Shown here one piece after another: positions 17,244 through 26,765 of a DNA stretch of 51,515 nucleotides. Location: NCBI RefSeq assembly GCF_000374165.1, contig NZ_KB893743.1, positions 1 to 51,515 on the forward strand, read 5' to 3'. The stretch comes from Parafrankia elaeagni. GTDB lineage: Bacteria > Actinomycetota > Actinomycetes > Frankiales > Frankiaceae. The translations under genes were made by a program, and so were the position numbers. Under the pieces are notes generated by a model. That model was not told where the DNA came from. It saw nothing but the letters and a program-made list of their open reading frames with translations, and did no database searches. Within the stretch, counting starts at the first letter, position 1. Every line of letters begins with the position of its first letter.

Positions 17244-19190
17244 TCACGGGAGCTCGGGGAAGAGGGCGAGGTCGCGATGCTCCGGGCCGTCGCCGAGGGG
17301 GACGACGAAGCGCCGGTCGAGGAACCGGTTGCCGCGCTCACAGGTCGTCTCGGAGACGAACAGGCAGACGTGGCAGGCGGCGCCGTGCAGGAAGTCGGCG
17401 GGGGCGGCCGGCAGGCGTTCGGCGCACAGCGGGTCGGAGGAGCAGTGCCGGGCGTCGGCCAGCGCCCGGCGGGTGAGCCGCAGCAGCTGGTCGGGTTCGG
17501 CCAGTGACACCAGCCCGCCGAGGGTGCCCTCGGCGTCGGGCACGGCGGTGTAGATGAGGATGCCGTCACGCGGGTCGTCGTCGGTGCCGGCGTAGATCCG
17601 TTCGCTCAGGCTGGCCGAGCTGTACCCGCATTCCAGGGCGATGGTGCGGATCAGCAGGTGGGACAGCGAGTGCAGCGCCAGGAAGCGCACACCGGGCCAG
17701 CCGCGCATGGGGTCGAACTCGACGGCGCCGGCGAGGCGGTCCGAGTACCGGTTCACGCGGAAGCGGCTGTAGGCGTCGCGGTGCTCGCGTATCTCCGTGG
17801 TGTCGGTGACCCCCGCCTCCCACGGCCCGAGGATCTCCTCGGACACCCGCAGGAAGATGCCCTCGCCGCGAACCTCGGTGGCCGGCACCCAGGTGGCCGG
17901 CCCGCGGGTCAGCGGTGCCCGCACGACGAGCTCCGGGTCGTCCGGGTCGGGTGCGTCGAGGCGGGTGAAGCCGGTCAGCGCCCGGACCTCGCGCAGCCGT
18001 TCGGCCTGCACGACGTCCGCGTAGAAGCGGGTCAGCCGGGGCGGCACGCCGTCCGGGTCGCGGCGCAGCGCGAAGTCGTCGGTGGCGTCGGGCAGCACCG
18101 ACGCGGAGAAGATCTCCCACTCGGGGGTCCGCAGATCCGGGTAGCCGTGTTCGTCCCCGGTGTCGGTGTCGGTGCCGTCGCCGGGTGCGGTGTTCAGGGC
18201 CGCCCGGTGATGGTCGATCGCCGACCAGATCTCGGCGTCGGTCCACCGTTCCAGCTGGCGGAACACCGGCATCACCGACCGGGAGAAGCCCATCAGCTCC
18301 GCGCCGGGGATCTGGCTGAGCTGTTCCCAGTTCTGTTCGACCTTGCTCGCCAGCTCACTGGCCCCGGTGCGGGGAACGGAGAGCACGGACAGTCCCTGGG
18401 CGAACCACTGGTTGGAGGCCCCGACCACGAGCAGGCGGGCGTCGGCGTGGCAGCCGCCGTCCGCGAACGTGCCCAGGTGCGGGTGCCGGCCGCGGCAGCG
18501 GGGCAGGTTCTCGGCGCCGCGGCGGCCTGTCGCCTCACGGATGTTGCGCCGCTGGTCGCAGTTCACGCACCGGATCTCGACGTTGGCACCGAGGTTCCCG
18601 CCCCGGTCCTCCATTCGCAGCCGCGGGTGACTGGCCTTCGCGCACCCGCCGCCACGGTGGACGAACGCCACGTAGGGGAAGTCGTCGAGGTGGCCGGCGG
18701 TGCAGGCGAGGACGAAGCGGGCGGCCACGGCCAACGGCCGCCGGCCCGACCGCTTGCGGGAGCATTCTCCGTGGAAGAAGCGCGCGTCCTGGGGACGGAA
18801 CTGCCACTGGTTCTCGAAGGCGAAGGCCGGGGAGGAGATCAGGTCGAGCTCGTTGCAGGCGGTGCAGCGCAGCCAGTTGGGGAACGGCACCGTCGGGACG
18901 CCGATCGGGGTGCCCGGAGCGCCCCGGCCCCCGGGGCCGCTGACGCCGGTGTCCGACCAGGGCGCCGGCCGCAGCTCGGTGACGTTGCGGTCGTACACGC
19001 GGCGCACGGCGGTGAGCAGCCGGGGCTCGGCGATCGGCTCGTAGTCGGGGACGTTGCGGTAGTCCCAGTCGTCGAGCCCGCGGACCAGCGTGGAGAAGCT
19101 GGGGAGGTCAACGAGGGCGCCGACCCCGCTGGTGAACATCAGATGGCTCGGCCGGACGGCGCCGACGCGCCGGTGGTGTCGCCCGCGCAT
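17244..19190 (-). CDS. drmB: DISARM protein DrmB (DUF1998)
   Basis: From ATG 19190 this is 648 residues starting MRGRHHRRVGAVRPSHLMFT, the typical DrmB opening. It carries Zn-binding Cys clusters (RCTACNELD and CVNCDQRRNIREA). The DUF1998 C-terminus has CGYSSASLSERIY and a conserved cluster (HCSSDPLCAERLP, GAACHVCLFVSETTCERGN, then LDRRF). The start overlaps the drmA stop by one base (TGATG), so translation is coupled. Known work places DrmA and DrmB in one complex that binds DNA ends or ssDNA. An in-frame extension to 19370 is Arg/Pro-rich and lies inside drmA, so it is rejected. Confidence 0.92.
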   Translation of the reverse strand: MRGRHHRRVGAVRPSHLMFTSGVGALVDLPSFSTLVRGLDDWDYRNVPDYEPIAEPRLLTAVRRVYDRNVTELRPAPWSDTGVSGPGGRGAPGTPIGVPTVPFPNWLRCTACNELDLISSPAFAFENQWQFRPQDARFFHGECSRKRSGRRPLAVAARFVLACTAGHLDDFPYVAFVHRGGGCAKASHPRLRMEDRGGNLGANVEIRCVNCDQRRNIREATGRRGAENLPRCRGRHPHLGTFADGGCHADARLLVVGASNQWFAQGLSVLSVPRTGASELASKVEQNWEQLSQIPGAELMGFSRSVMPVFRQLERWTDAEIWSAIDHHRAALNTAPGDGTDTDTGDEHGYPDLRTPEWEIFSASVLPDATDDFALRRDPDGVPPRLTRFYADVVQAERLREVRALTGFTRLDAPDPDDPELVVRAPLTRGPATWVPATEVRGEGIFLRVSEEILGPWEAGVTDTTEIREHRDAYSRFRVNRYSDRLAGAVEFDPMRGWPGVRFLALHSLSHLLIRTIALECGYSSASLSERIYAGTDDDPRDGILIYTAVPDAEGTLGGLVSLAEPDQLLRLTRRALADARHCSSDPLCAERLPAAPADFLHGAACHVCLFVSETTCERGNRFLDRRFVVPLGDGPEHRDLALFPELP

Positions 19191-22100
19191 CAGGCACCTC
19201 TCCTCTGCCGGGGCCGGGCCGGACCGGCCAGCCGGGTCTCCCCGAGCTCGTCGCCGACCGGCGCGTCCTCGTCGTCCAGGTCGGGCCCGCCGGCGGCGGC
19301 TGCCGGTCCGCCGGCGGCGGCCGGCGCGGCAGGGGCAGCGGCGGGGCTGGCCGGGGTGCCGAAACTCCACGGCGGATCGACGAGGTTGTGGTTGTAGAGC
19401 TCCTCGCCGGCGGGGACGAGGAGGCTGATCTCGTGTTCGGTCTCGCGCATCGACTGGGCGACGGTGAGGACCTCCCAGCGGCCGTGGCCGGCCGGTTCCA
19501 GCAGGCCGGTGAGTCGTTGCTGGCCCGCGCCCGCGCCGCCGCCGCGCTCGGTGTAGCCGAGCCGGGCCGGACCGGTGCGCATCAGCTGCCAGCGGTCGAC
19601 GAGTTCGCGGAGCCGTTCACCGAGGTACTCGGCGCCGCGCGGGCCGGCGACGGCCTCCGCCCGGGCCAGCAGCCGGCCGATCAGCCGGGTGGCGACGGGG
19701 CCGGTGAGGTCGACGTCGTGCGCGTCGATGTTGCGGGTGTTCGCGTCGTCGAGGTGGCGCAGCGCGGCGACGAACGCACCGGTGGCCGTGCGGTCGAGGG
19801 AGCGCCGGGTGAACGGGGTGACCGACAGTGCCTCGACCTGCCGGTAGAAGCTGGCGTGGTAGGGCTCGAAGTCCTCGTAGTGGGCGAGGTCGCGGGGCCG
19901 CGCCCAGTTGTAGAGGGTGACGACGAGCCCGGGGCGCGCCGCGTCCCGGCCGACCCGGGAGGACGCCTGGATGTACTCGGCGGTGTTCTTCGGCTGCCCG
20001 ACGACGGCCATCAGCCCGAACCGGGAGACGTCGACACCGACCTGCAGCATCGACGTCGCCAGGACGACGTCGACCGGCCGGCGGGCCTCCCGGGCACGCC
20101 ACTGTTCGGCGACCGGATGTGCGGGGGGCCGTTCCCGGGTGCGGCTGTCCCGGATGCTGAGCGTTTCCCGCCAGGTGTCGGCGATCGCGTGGCGCCGGAC
20201 GGAGGTGTCCAGCTCGGCGTCGAACGCGATCTCCAGGCGCTTCAGGACGTCGCTGATGTCGGCGGAGGAGACCCGGGAGGTCAGCTCGCTGATGGTGAGC
20301 ATCGCCGCGCTGGGGCCGAGCCGGTTCGACAGCCCCTTGCGCGTGCCGTGGGTGCGTACCCGGGTGGTGACGTCGTCGTCGAGGTAGCGGCGCATGCCGG
20401 CGAGTTCGCGGGTGGCGTTGAAGTAGCCGACGAGTGTCTGGTACGGCTCGGCGGCCTCGCCGTGCCGGTCGAAGAGGGTCTGCCCGGCCAGCAGCAGGAT
20501 CTCGGCGAGCCGGATCTGGGCGGACTTCATCCGGGTGCCGTGGGCGCAGATGCCCAGATAGCGCCGCCCGGGGTTCTGCGGGCTGACGGGGACCTGGCGG
20601 GAGAAGAACGTGTCGGTGACGTCGACGACCTGCGGCGGGAAGACGGCCAGCCGGCGGCCGAACACGCCGAGGACCTGGTCCCGCGCCCGCTTGGTGGTGG
20701 CGGTGGAGGCGACGATCTTCGGCCCGGCCAGGGCGGGAGCGCCCGTGTCACCGGCGATCCCGTCACCGGCACCGGAGGGCAGCGGCCAGGAGCACAGTTC
20801 GTCCACCGCGGCCTCGAACAGGCCGACGGTGGTACCGAGCGCGCCGGAGATGAGATGCAGCTCGTCCTGGATGATCAGGTCGGGTGGGCGCAGCCGGCGC
20901 ACCGGTTCGCTCGTCACCTTCGGCAGGTCGCCGCGGCGCTGGTGGCTGGACCCGCAGCCGGTCCGCGCGTCGAGGTCGTCGTGGCGGTAGCCGTGCCGCG
21001 GGCAGCGCTGGCGCACCCGGCCGAACAGGATGCCCGCCTCGCCGCGCCACGGCAGCTGGGCGAGCTTGTCGACGGTGGCGATGACGAGGCTGGGGGCGTA
21101 CCGGTAGATCTCCTCGTCGACGGTGAGCACCGGCAGGCCCTCCCCCGGTGCGAGCCGCTGGGAGAACGGACAGGCGTCGGAACCCTCGCCGTTCGGGCAG
21201 TAGAGCAGCACGCGGCGCAGGTTCTCGTCGGGGTGGGCGTCGCGGTGGGCGGCGAGCACCGTGCCGCACCACGGGCAGCTCAGCGTCTGCAGGACGTTGG
21301 CCCGCTTGCCGTCCCCCACCTCACGGGCCTGGCTGATCTGGTCGGCGGCGTCCTTGAAGTTGTTCGGGGAGACGCCGCTGCCCACCCACAGGCCGATCCG
21401 GAACCGTTCCGCCCCCCAGGTGGCCTCGTCGGCGCGGCGCAGCACCTCCGTGGCGCAGACGAGGGCGGCCGCCCGCTGGAACTGCTGGGCGGTCAGCAGC
21501 CGCAGGGTGTAGCGCATGAGGACGGCGACCCCGGCCTCGCCGGAACGTGCGTCGGCCCCGGTGCCGACGGTGCCCTGCAGCCGGCGGATCGCGAAGGTGT
21601 ACGCGGTCAGCCCCAGGTAGGCCTCGGTCTTCCCACCGCCGGTGGGAAAGAACAGCAGGTCGACGAGAGCGTCAGCGTCGGCGGCCCGCTCCGGGTGCGC
21701 CGGGTCGGTCAGCGCCGGCAGGTTGAGCAGGACGAACCCGAGCTGGAACGGCCGCCAGGACGCCGCCGCCGCGCCCTGTGCCTCCACCCGGGCCTTCGCC
21801 TCGGCGTAGGTCAGGCCGTGCTCGTCGCGGAACCGGGCGATCGCGGTGTGCCGGCGCTGCGCCGCCATGGCCTGGTTGGCGAAACGGAAGGCCGCCAGCG
21901 CCTGCGCGTGGTGCGGCCGCGCCGGATCCGTGAGCAGGGTGATCCCGGCGCGGATGCGGGCGGCCGCTCCCCTCGCCTCGCCGATGGCGATGCGGGCGGT
22001 GGGCCGCAGCCGCGGCGGCAGGCCTGGCAGCTGCTCGTTCTCACGCTCGTCGAGCCAGGCGTGGTAGCCGTCGGCGAGCGGTGTCAGCCCGCGGTGCAGC

Positions 22101-23248
22101 TGCGCCGCGTCGGCGGCCGCGAGCGCGTCCATCGACAGCTCCACACCCGCCAGCGGCGTACCGGCGCCCGCCGGCGCGATGGTCGACGGGACGTCGTAGC
22201 TGGGCAGCCAGGTGGTCTCCAGCCGGTGTGCGCGACGCTCACCGGGCCGGACGGAGGGGTGCACGGCGATGTTGCGGCCGCTGGCGTAGCGCCGCTCCCC
22301 CCGGTAGAGCAGCCGCAGGTGCAGCTCCTCGTGGTCGGAGTGGTCGGCCGCGCCGCCGTCCTCGGGATCGTCGATCGGCAGGAAGACGGCCCGTTCCCCG
22401 TCGAGCGCGGTCACGGTCAGCGTGGCCTGGAACAGCCAGGCGGTGTCAGCCCGGGACGGCGGCTCCGGCTGCCCGTTGACGAGCGTCAGCTCGACGATCC
22501 GCCGGCCCGGCCGCTCCCGCAGGACGACGGCGAGGAACACCCCGGTCTCGGCATCGCCGACCAGCGGCACCCGGAAGGCGTCGGCGCCGAGCGAACCATC
22601 CAGGCGGATCTCCCGGTTCGCGTGCACAACCGGCTCCCGGGCCCAGACTGTGAGCGTGCGCCCCTCGTCGTCCTCGGTCTCCTGCCGGACGTACCGGCCC
22701 CAGCTGGCGGTGACGGCGACGACGTCGACCGCCGCACCGTCCGCGCTGGCCGCGCTGGCCGCGCCGCTCGCTCCGGGCACGCTGGCCGGGACGGCGAACG
22801 ACAGGCCCATCGAGGACGCCCAGATCCGGCCCCGGGCCTGTGGGGTGAGAACCTCGGGCAGGTCGCTGTCGGCGTCGCCCTGCACCGCCGTCTCGGTGTC
22901 GGCGACCGATTCGGCCGCCGCCGCCTCGCGGGCCCCGCGCGGTGCGGGCTTCGGGCCGAGCATCCCGACGAGGTAGCGCTCCCGGGGCCCCATCGCCCGC
23001 GGGTGGAACACCTCGTGCTCCCCGTCCCACGGCCCGAGCAGGTCACGCCGGACGAGTTCGGCGAACGCATCCCGGACCTCGTACGAGGTCGCGGGGACGA
23101 ACTCCCCCGGCCTGTCCAGGATTTCCGTGGGTGACAGGGCGTCCGCGGTACCGGCGCCGCCCGCGCTCGCACCCCCCGATCCGGCGAGCGTGGGCGAGGC
23201 GCCCTTCTCGGCGGGAAACAGCGCGTCCTGACGATCCTGCGTCACCAC
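19190..23248 (-). CDS. drmA: DISARM helicase DrmA
   Basis: This 1,352-residue SF2 helicase begins at GTG 23248 (or 23245) after GGGGGAGATGAGCC. The N-terminal ~530 residues are family-specific. Walker A FFPTGGGKTEAYLGL lies at 533-547. A Cys-rich insertion (CPWCGT...CPNGEGSDACPF) at 658-694 probably binds zinc. Motif II DLIIQDELHLISGALG (DELH, 795-798), motif III TATTKRARDQV, and the C-terminal helicase lobe with ATSMLQVGVDVSRFGLMAVV and YIQASSRVGRD follow. The last ~80 residues are an Ala/Pro-rich tail. DrmA with DrmB is the defining DISARM core. It is the first gene of a six-gene minus-strand operon running to 10,293. A 260-bp divergent spacer to the DUF4190 gene should hold its promoter. 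Confidence 0.93.
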   Translation of the reverse strand: MVTQDRQDALFPAEKGASPTLAGSGGASAGGAGTADALSPTEILDRPGEFVPATSYEVRDAFAELVRRDLLGPWDGEHEVFHPRAMGPRERYLVGMLGPKPAPRGAREAAAAESVADTETAVQGDADSDLPEVLTPQARGRIWASSMGLSFAVPASVPGASGAASAASADGAAVDVVAVTASWGRYVRQETEDDEGRTLTVWAREPVVHANREIRLDGSLGADAFRVPLVGDAETGVFLAVVLRERPGRRIVELTLVNGQPEPPSRADTAWLFQATLTVTALDGERAVFLPIDDPEDGGAADHSDHEELHLRLLYRGERRYASGRNIAVHPSVRPGERRAHRLETTWLPSYDVPSTIAPAGAGTPLAGVELSMDALAAADAAQLHRGLTPLADGYHAWLDERENEQLPGLPPRLRPTARIAIGEARGAAARIRAGITLLTDPARPHHAQALAAFRFANQAMAAQRRHTAIARFRDEHGLTYAEAKARVEAQGAAAASWRPFQLGFVLLNLPALTDPAHPERAADADALVDLLFFPTGGGKTEAYLGLTAYTFAIRRLQGTVGTGADARSGEAGVAVLMRYTLRLLTAQQFQRAAALVCATEVLRRADEATWGAERFRIGLWVGSGVSPNNFKDAADQISQAREVGDGKRANVLQTLSCPWCGTVLAAHRDAHPDENLRRVLLYCPNGEGSDACPFSQRLAPGEGLPVLTVDEEIYRYAPSLVIATVDKLAQLPWRGEAGILFGRVRQRCPRHGYRHDDLDARTGCGSSHQRRGDLPKVTSEPVRRLRPPDLIIQDELHLISGALGTTVGLFEAAVDELCSWPLPSGAGDGIAGDTGAPALAGPKIVASTATTKRARDQVLGVFGRRLAVFPPQVVDVTDTFFSRQVPVSPQNPGRRYLGICAHGTRMKSAQIRLAEILLLAGQTLFDRHGEAAEPYQTLVGYFNATRELAGMRRYLDDDVTTRVRTHGTRKGLSNRLGPSAAMLTISELTSRVSSADISDVLKRLEIAFDAELDTSVRRHAIADTWRETLSIRDSRTRERPPAHPVAEQWRAREARRPVDVVLATSMLQVGVDVSRFGLMAVVGQPKNTAEYIQASSRVGRDAARPGLVVTLYNWARPRDLAHYEDFEPYHASFYRQVEALSVTPFTRRSLDRTATGAFVAALRHLDDANTRNIDAHDVDLTGPVATRLIGRLLARAEAVAGPRGAEYLGERLRELVDRWQLMRTGPARLGYTERGGGAGAGQQRLTGLLEPAGHGRWEVLTVAQSMRETEHEISLLVPAGEELYNHNLVDPPWSFGTPASPAAAPAAPAAAGGPAAAAGGPDLDDEDAPVGDELGETRLAGPARPRQRRGA

Positions 23249-23508
23249 GGCTCATCTCCCCCTCGAAGCAGCCCGGCCGGCGCGTCTCACCCGCAAGCCG
23301 AAAGCTGTGTACCGAGTTCACAGACTACACATTCAGGCCAGCTCGCGTAAGGGCACCATCCCACCCACGCCCGCAGGCGGCTCGGGAGAAGCCAGTCTGC
23401 TCCGCGGCGTCACCCGCGACACGCATAGATGGTTGGATCCGTGACGGGCGCCGCCCGGAAAGCGACAAGCGACAGCAGTACAGCGGGACGAGGGGAGCCG
23501 GACGGCAC

Positions 23509-24099
23509 GTGAGCGACAACATGGGGTTCCCCCCGGGCCCGGACCAGGGCGGATACGGCCAGGGCCACCCGCCCTACCCGAGCCAGCCCGGCCAGGGTGC
23601 AGCAGGTGGCCCCGCATACCCACCGAACCCGGGGTACCCGCCCACAGGCCAGGGCTACCCGCCGGGGCCGGACCAGGGTTACCCGCCCCACAACCAGGGC
23701 TACCCGCCGACCTACGGTCAGGGCTATCCGCCGCCCGGCTACGGCCCCTACGGTGGCGGCCAGCCCCGCAACGGTCTCGGCGTCGCCGCCCTGGTCCTCG
23801 GCGTGGCCGCGATCCTGCTCTCCTGGACCGTCATCGGCGGCATCCTGCTCGGCGTCGGCGCGCTGGTCTGCGGCTTCCTCGGCCGCGGCCGGGTCAATCG
23901 CCGGGAAGCCAACAACGGCGGCATGGCACTGGCCGGCGTCATCACCGGCGCGGTCGGTGTGGTGATCGCGCTGATCGTCCTGGTCGCGTCCATCGCCTTC
24001 CTGGCCTCCGACGAGGGTCGCACCTACGTGAGCTGCCTGGACGACGCCGGCAACAACCAGGTCGAGGTCGACCGGTGCGCCCGGGAGTTCCTCGGCTGA
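23509..24099 (+). CDS. DUF4190 membrane protein with Gly/Pro/Tyr-rich N-terminus
   Basis: From GTG 23509 (GGGGAG about 11 bases upstream; ATG 23521 also in frame) this is 196 residues. The first ~85 residues are repeats of GYPP/QGYPP type, giving a flexible cytoplasmic head. The rest is a DUF4190 region with two hydrophobic segments (LVLGVAAILLSWTVIGGILL and VITGAVGVVIALIVLVASIA) separated by a short basic loop (GRGRVNRREANNGG). A small extracellular tail has two Cys. Such proteins are common in actinomycetes and their function is unknown. It is divergent from drmA and need not belong to the defence operon. Confidence 0.85.
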   Translation: MSDNMGFPPGPDQGGYGQGHPPYPSQPGQGAAGGPAYPPNPGYPPTGQGYPPGPDQGYPPHNQGYPPTYGQGYPPPGYGPYGGGQPRNGLGVAALVLGVAAILLSWTVIGGILLGVGALVCGFLGRGRVNRREANNGGMALAGVITGAVGVVIALIVLVASIAFLASDEGRTYVSCLDDAGNNQVEVDRCAREFLG

Positions 24100-24160
24100 A
24101 GCCGCGGCTGGCGGCAGGAGACCGCCGTCGTCACACCAGACAGAAAGCGTTTGCCCGTAC

Positions 24161-24195
24161 GGCCGCGCCCGCCGCGAGATGACGTGGGCGCGGCC
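24161..24195. terminator. Hairpin between convergent genes (10-bp stem)
   Basis: GGCCGCGCCC (24161-24170) and GGGCGCGGCC (24186-24195) form a perfect 10-bp stem with a 15-base loop. It lies between the convergent DUF4190 and type I R-like genes. No T-run follows, as is common in very GC-rich actinomycetes. Confidence 0.55.
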
Positions 24196-24273
24196 GCGAT
24201 TTCCTTCCCCGGCCAGACCACGCCCCACCGCCCCAGCTGGTGCAGCCCTGCTCACGGCATGCGCGGAGAGCCC

Positions 24274-25497
24274 TCAGGCCGATCGCCCACCCTGACGGTT
24301 CGGGCGGGACTGGGCCAGATCTCGGCGCAGGCGCTTGAGACTGACGAGTCGCCCAGTCGTCGGGTCGGGCGCCTTCCAGAAGTCCCAGCCGTCCGTCGAG
24401 CGGGCGCTCTCCGGCAGATCGGGTCCGACGATGTCCACCTTCGCCGCCGCCCCCGCCGCGCTCAACGAGAGCCGCTGCCCTCCGAAACTGACCATGCCGT
24501 CCGACCGTACCTGCGCCTCCCGCTGCCGGCCGCGGTACACAGCGGTCAGCGCACTGCCAGCCTGCACCAGCCCGGCGGCGAGAAGATCGGTCATACCCAG
24601 ATCCCGTTCCACACGGGTCACCCGGGTGGAATCCGCTGACAGGGGCACAGCCTTCGACGGGTTAGCGCCGGTGGCCGGGGCCGCCGGACGGCCGTTCAGC
24701 TCAGGCGGACCCGAACGGCCTGCCCCTGCCGTTCGCCCCGGTGAAGACGAATCGCTTCCGGAAACATCCGTGGCAGCCGGCAACGCCTCCCGAGGTGCCG
24801 GGACCACGCTGGAGACCAGGCCCGCGGCGGGGAAGTCGAAGGCCGCGCGGACCCGGATCAGCGCGTCCCGTACCTCAGCCTCGTTCAGGCCCGGCGCGCG
24901 GCGGCGGACCAGCGCGGCCAGCTCGGGCGCCGGTTCCCCTCCGTCGAACAGCTCCGTGAGCGCCGACCGGACCTGCCCGTCGACGAACTCCGAACGCCAC
25001 AGGTCCTCGATGCGATCACTGCCCAGCACGTCCTTGCCCAGCAGTTCCAGAACGCGTGCCGCCTCGTCGGTGCTCTCCGCGGGACGGACCGTCCGGTAGA
25101 GCTTCTGCTCGACAGGCACGGGGGCGTGCGCGTTGTAAATGCGCCATTCCGCGCCGTTCGTCAATACCACCCAGCGCACCCCGGCAGCCGAGGCGTAGCT
25201 GAGTATCTGCGTCGCCCACCTCAGCTGGCCGAGATCCTCGCCGAGGCCTTTCGCCTCGATGAAAAGACAGGGCCTGCGCCGCAGCAGCAACGCATAGTCG
25301 ACAGGGTTCGCCGACCCGCCGTACCGATACTCCCGGTTGACCTCGTCAAGATCGTGAATGTCCCATCCCAACGCCTCGATGACGGGCTCGATCAGGCTCG
25401 CCTTCGTGTTCTGCTCACCGATGCGCTGCCCGCCGTACCGTTCCAGTCGCCGGACGCAGTCACCGAGCGTCTCAAGAAGCGTGCGTGCCACTCTCAC
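24274..25497 (-). CDS. Type I restriction R subunit-like nuclease-domain protein
   Basis: This protein of about 407 residues has an HSDR_N-type nuclease domain. NTKASLIEPVIEALGWDIHD leads into a PD-(D/E)xK core: Asp67 in NPVDYALLL, then Glu81 and Lys83 in CLFIEAKGLG, followed by the family's VLTNGAEWRIYNAHAPVPVE. There is no helicase domain, so it is a stand-alone nuclease-like or regulatory member. The C-terminal third contains a Ser/Pro-rich linker and a short domain ending in ARSTDGWDFWKAPDPTTGRL, resembling RAMA/DUF4357-like ends. Start is uncertain: GTG 25497 is chosen before the conserved region, while ATG 25566 is also in frame. It lies next to the drmABC operon but is separated from it by a convergent gene. 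Confidence 0.75.
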   Translation of the reverse strand: MRVARTLLETLGDCVRRLERYGGQRIGEQNTKASLIEPVIEALGWDIHDLDEVNREYRYGGSANPVDYALLLRRRPCLFIEAKGLGEDLGQLRWATQILSYASAAGVRWVVLTNGAEWRIYNAHAPVPVEQKLYRTVRPAESTDEAARVLELLGKDVLGSDRIEDLWRSEFVDGQVRSALTELFDGGEPAPELAALVRRRAPGLNEAEVRDALIRVRAAFDFPAAGLVSSVVPAPREALPAATDVSGSDSSSPGRTAGAGRSGPPELNGRPAAPATGANPSKAVPLSADSTRVTRVERDLGMTDLLAAGLVQAGSALTAVYRGRQREAQVRSDGMVSFGGQRLSLSAAGAAAKVDIVGPDLPESARSTDGWDFWKAPDPTTGRLVSLKRLRRDLAQSRPNRQGGRSA

Positions 25498-25670
25498 CCC
25501 AGTCGCCGGTGTCGTCACCCCGGGCAGCGAACGACAGCAGACCTCGCCACCACCAATCAGTATCATCCGGTTACTCAGTGGCGCCCAGTACGGCAATCAC
25601 CATCGGCGGCTGTTGCCCCAGGCGGAGTACTGACAAGACTCCGTGTCGTCCAAGGATTCGAGGCGCGAGG

Positions 25671-26276
25671 ATGCAGGAGTACCCGAACGGAGCGCCCTCC
25701 ACCGCGTGGGTGACCGTGGTCGACATCGTCCTGTCAGAGGACGACAGCTCTCCGCCAGACCCCGCCGAGCCGCCACCCGTCGCCGGCGAGCATCTACTCT
25801 CCTCCCGGCGACGAGTTGAGGAGGCGGTGGCGGCGGCGCTGGCCGAGCTCCTCCCGCTCTCCCGCTGGCTCACCCTCACCGTCGACGATCCGGACAACGC
25901 CGAGCTGACCCGCGCGCTGCGGTGGGTGGCAGACAGCCCGATCACCCCGACCGAAGCCTGCGCGCAGATGGGCGTGACCGTGCCGGAGCCGGATCTGCCC
26001 GGCTGGATCAGCTCCTGGCCCGTCACGGCACGCGGCCCCCACGGCACGATCACCCACTACGTCTTTCCCGCCACGCCCCCCGCCGACCTTGCGGTCGACC
26101 TCGCCGACTGGCTGCAGACCGTCCTGGCGGACGCCTGGATTTCCGACCCGGCACCGCCCTGCCCCGGCCACCCCCATCCGATGCGCCCCGCCGTGCACGA
26201 CGCCACACCCTGGTGGGAATGTCCTGCAGGCAACCTCGTCCGCCCCTGGCGGCAGGACCCTGCTTCGGCCGGCTGA
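25671..26276 (+). CDS. Hypothetical protein, paralogue of the gene at 38274
   Basis: This 201-residue protein begins MQEYPNGAPSTAWVTVVDIV. It is clearly homologous over its whole length to the protein at 38274-38885, including VDDPDNAELTRALRWVADSP and AVDLADWLQTVLADAWISDP. It also shares a Cys/His-rich end (APPCPGHPHPMRP, WWECPAGNLVRPWR) that could bind zinc. No known domain is recognised. A short purine run (GCGAGG) directly precedes the ATG. Because MQxYPN is conserved in both copies, this start is preferred to later ones. A 12-bp hairpin starts right after the stop codon. Confidence 0.75.
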   Translation: MQEYPNGAPSTAWVTVVDIVLSEDDSSPPDPAEPPPVAGEHLLSSRRRVEEAVAAALAELLPLSRWLTLTVDDPDNAELTRALRWVADSPITPTEACAQMGVTVPEPDLPGWISSWPVTARGPHGTITHYVFPATPPADLAVDLADWLQTVLADAWISDPAPPCPGHPHPMRPAVHDATPWWECPAGNLVRPWRQDPASAG

Positions 26277-26310
26277 CCGCGGCCCTGCGGCGGTGTCAGC
26301 AGGGCCGCGG
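26277..26310. terminator. 12-bp perfect hairpin after the stop codon
   Basis: CCGCGGCCCTGC (26277-26288) pairs perfectly with GCAGGGCCGCGG (26299-26310) around a 10-base loop. It starts at the base after the TGA of the preceding gene and lies before the convergent Fic remnant. This fits a bidirectional terminator without a T-run. Confidence 0.7.
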
Positions 26311-26342
26311 TGCAACCCGACTGCGCCCCTGCTGGCGTTCCT

Positions 26343-26765
26343 TCACGTCAGTCGGCGCCGTAGGGGTCGCGGAGCGGCTGGCTGGTGATCGAAGGCGCGG
26401 ACGGAACGTTCCGCCTGTGCGGCGGTGCCTGCTGCGAGGTAGCGCCGGGTGCGGCCGTGGCCGGTCTCCTCGATCAGACCGGCGGCCCTGAGCGCCTGCA
26501 GGTCGCGGATCGCCTGGTCGCGGGTCAGACCCTCATCACCCATGTAGGTCGTACGGCGCGCTCCCCCGGGCCGGGTCGCCGCGTACACCGCGGCGACGGT
26601 GCGCTCACCGAGCCCGGCCGCCGCGACCTGGTCCGCCAGCGCCCGCCAGACATCCGCCGCGATTTCGAGACGGCGCTGGACCAGCTGGGCCTGCAGATCG
26701 TGGGCCCGCAGGCAGAATCGCAGCCAGTCATGCGCATCGCGCTCCGGCTGGAAGCTCCCGCCCTG
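26343..26765 (-). pseudogene. Fic-family protein remnant (C-terminal part only)
   Basis: The minus strand keeps about 135 codons of the Fic-family C-terminus. FQPERDAHDWLRFCLRAHDL follows the catalytic region in intact proteins. A helical linker (VQRRLEIAADVWRALADQVA) and a winged helix (LTRDQAIRDLQALRAAGLIE, then GHGRTRRYLAAG) come next. The HPFxxGNGR catalytic motif and everything before it are missing. The frame breaks at about 26,765, exactly where a 5'-truncated SNF2 helicase begins on the other strand. This is a deletion or recombination scar joining two gene fragments. The product, if made from an internal GTG, would be a stand-alone winged helix. Confidence 0.75.

Noticed and set aside
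17224-19370. drmB starting at 19370
   Set aside because: The extra 60 residues are Arg/Pro-rich and lie within drmA; ATG 19190 with the TGATG junction matches the known DrmB start.
19388-23134. Very long open frame on the plus strand opposite drmA
   Set aside because: It mirrors drmA codon structure in high-GC DNA, is Arg/Gly/Ala/Pro-rich and has no domain motifs, whereas drmA has all its helicase motifs.
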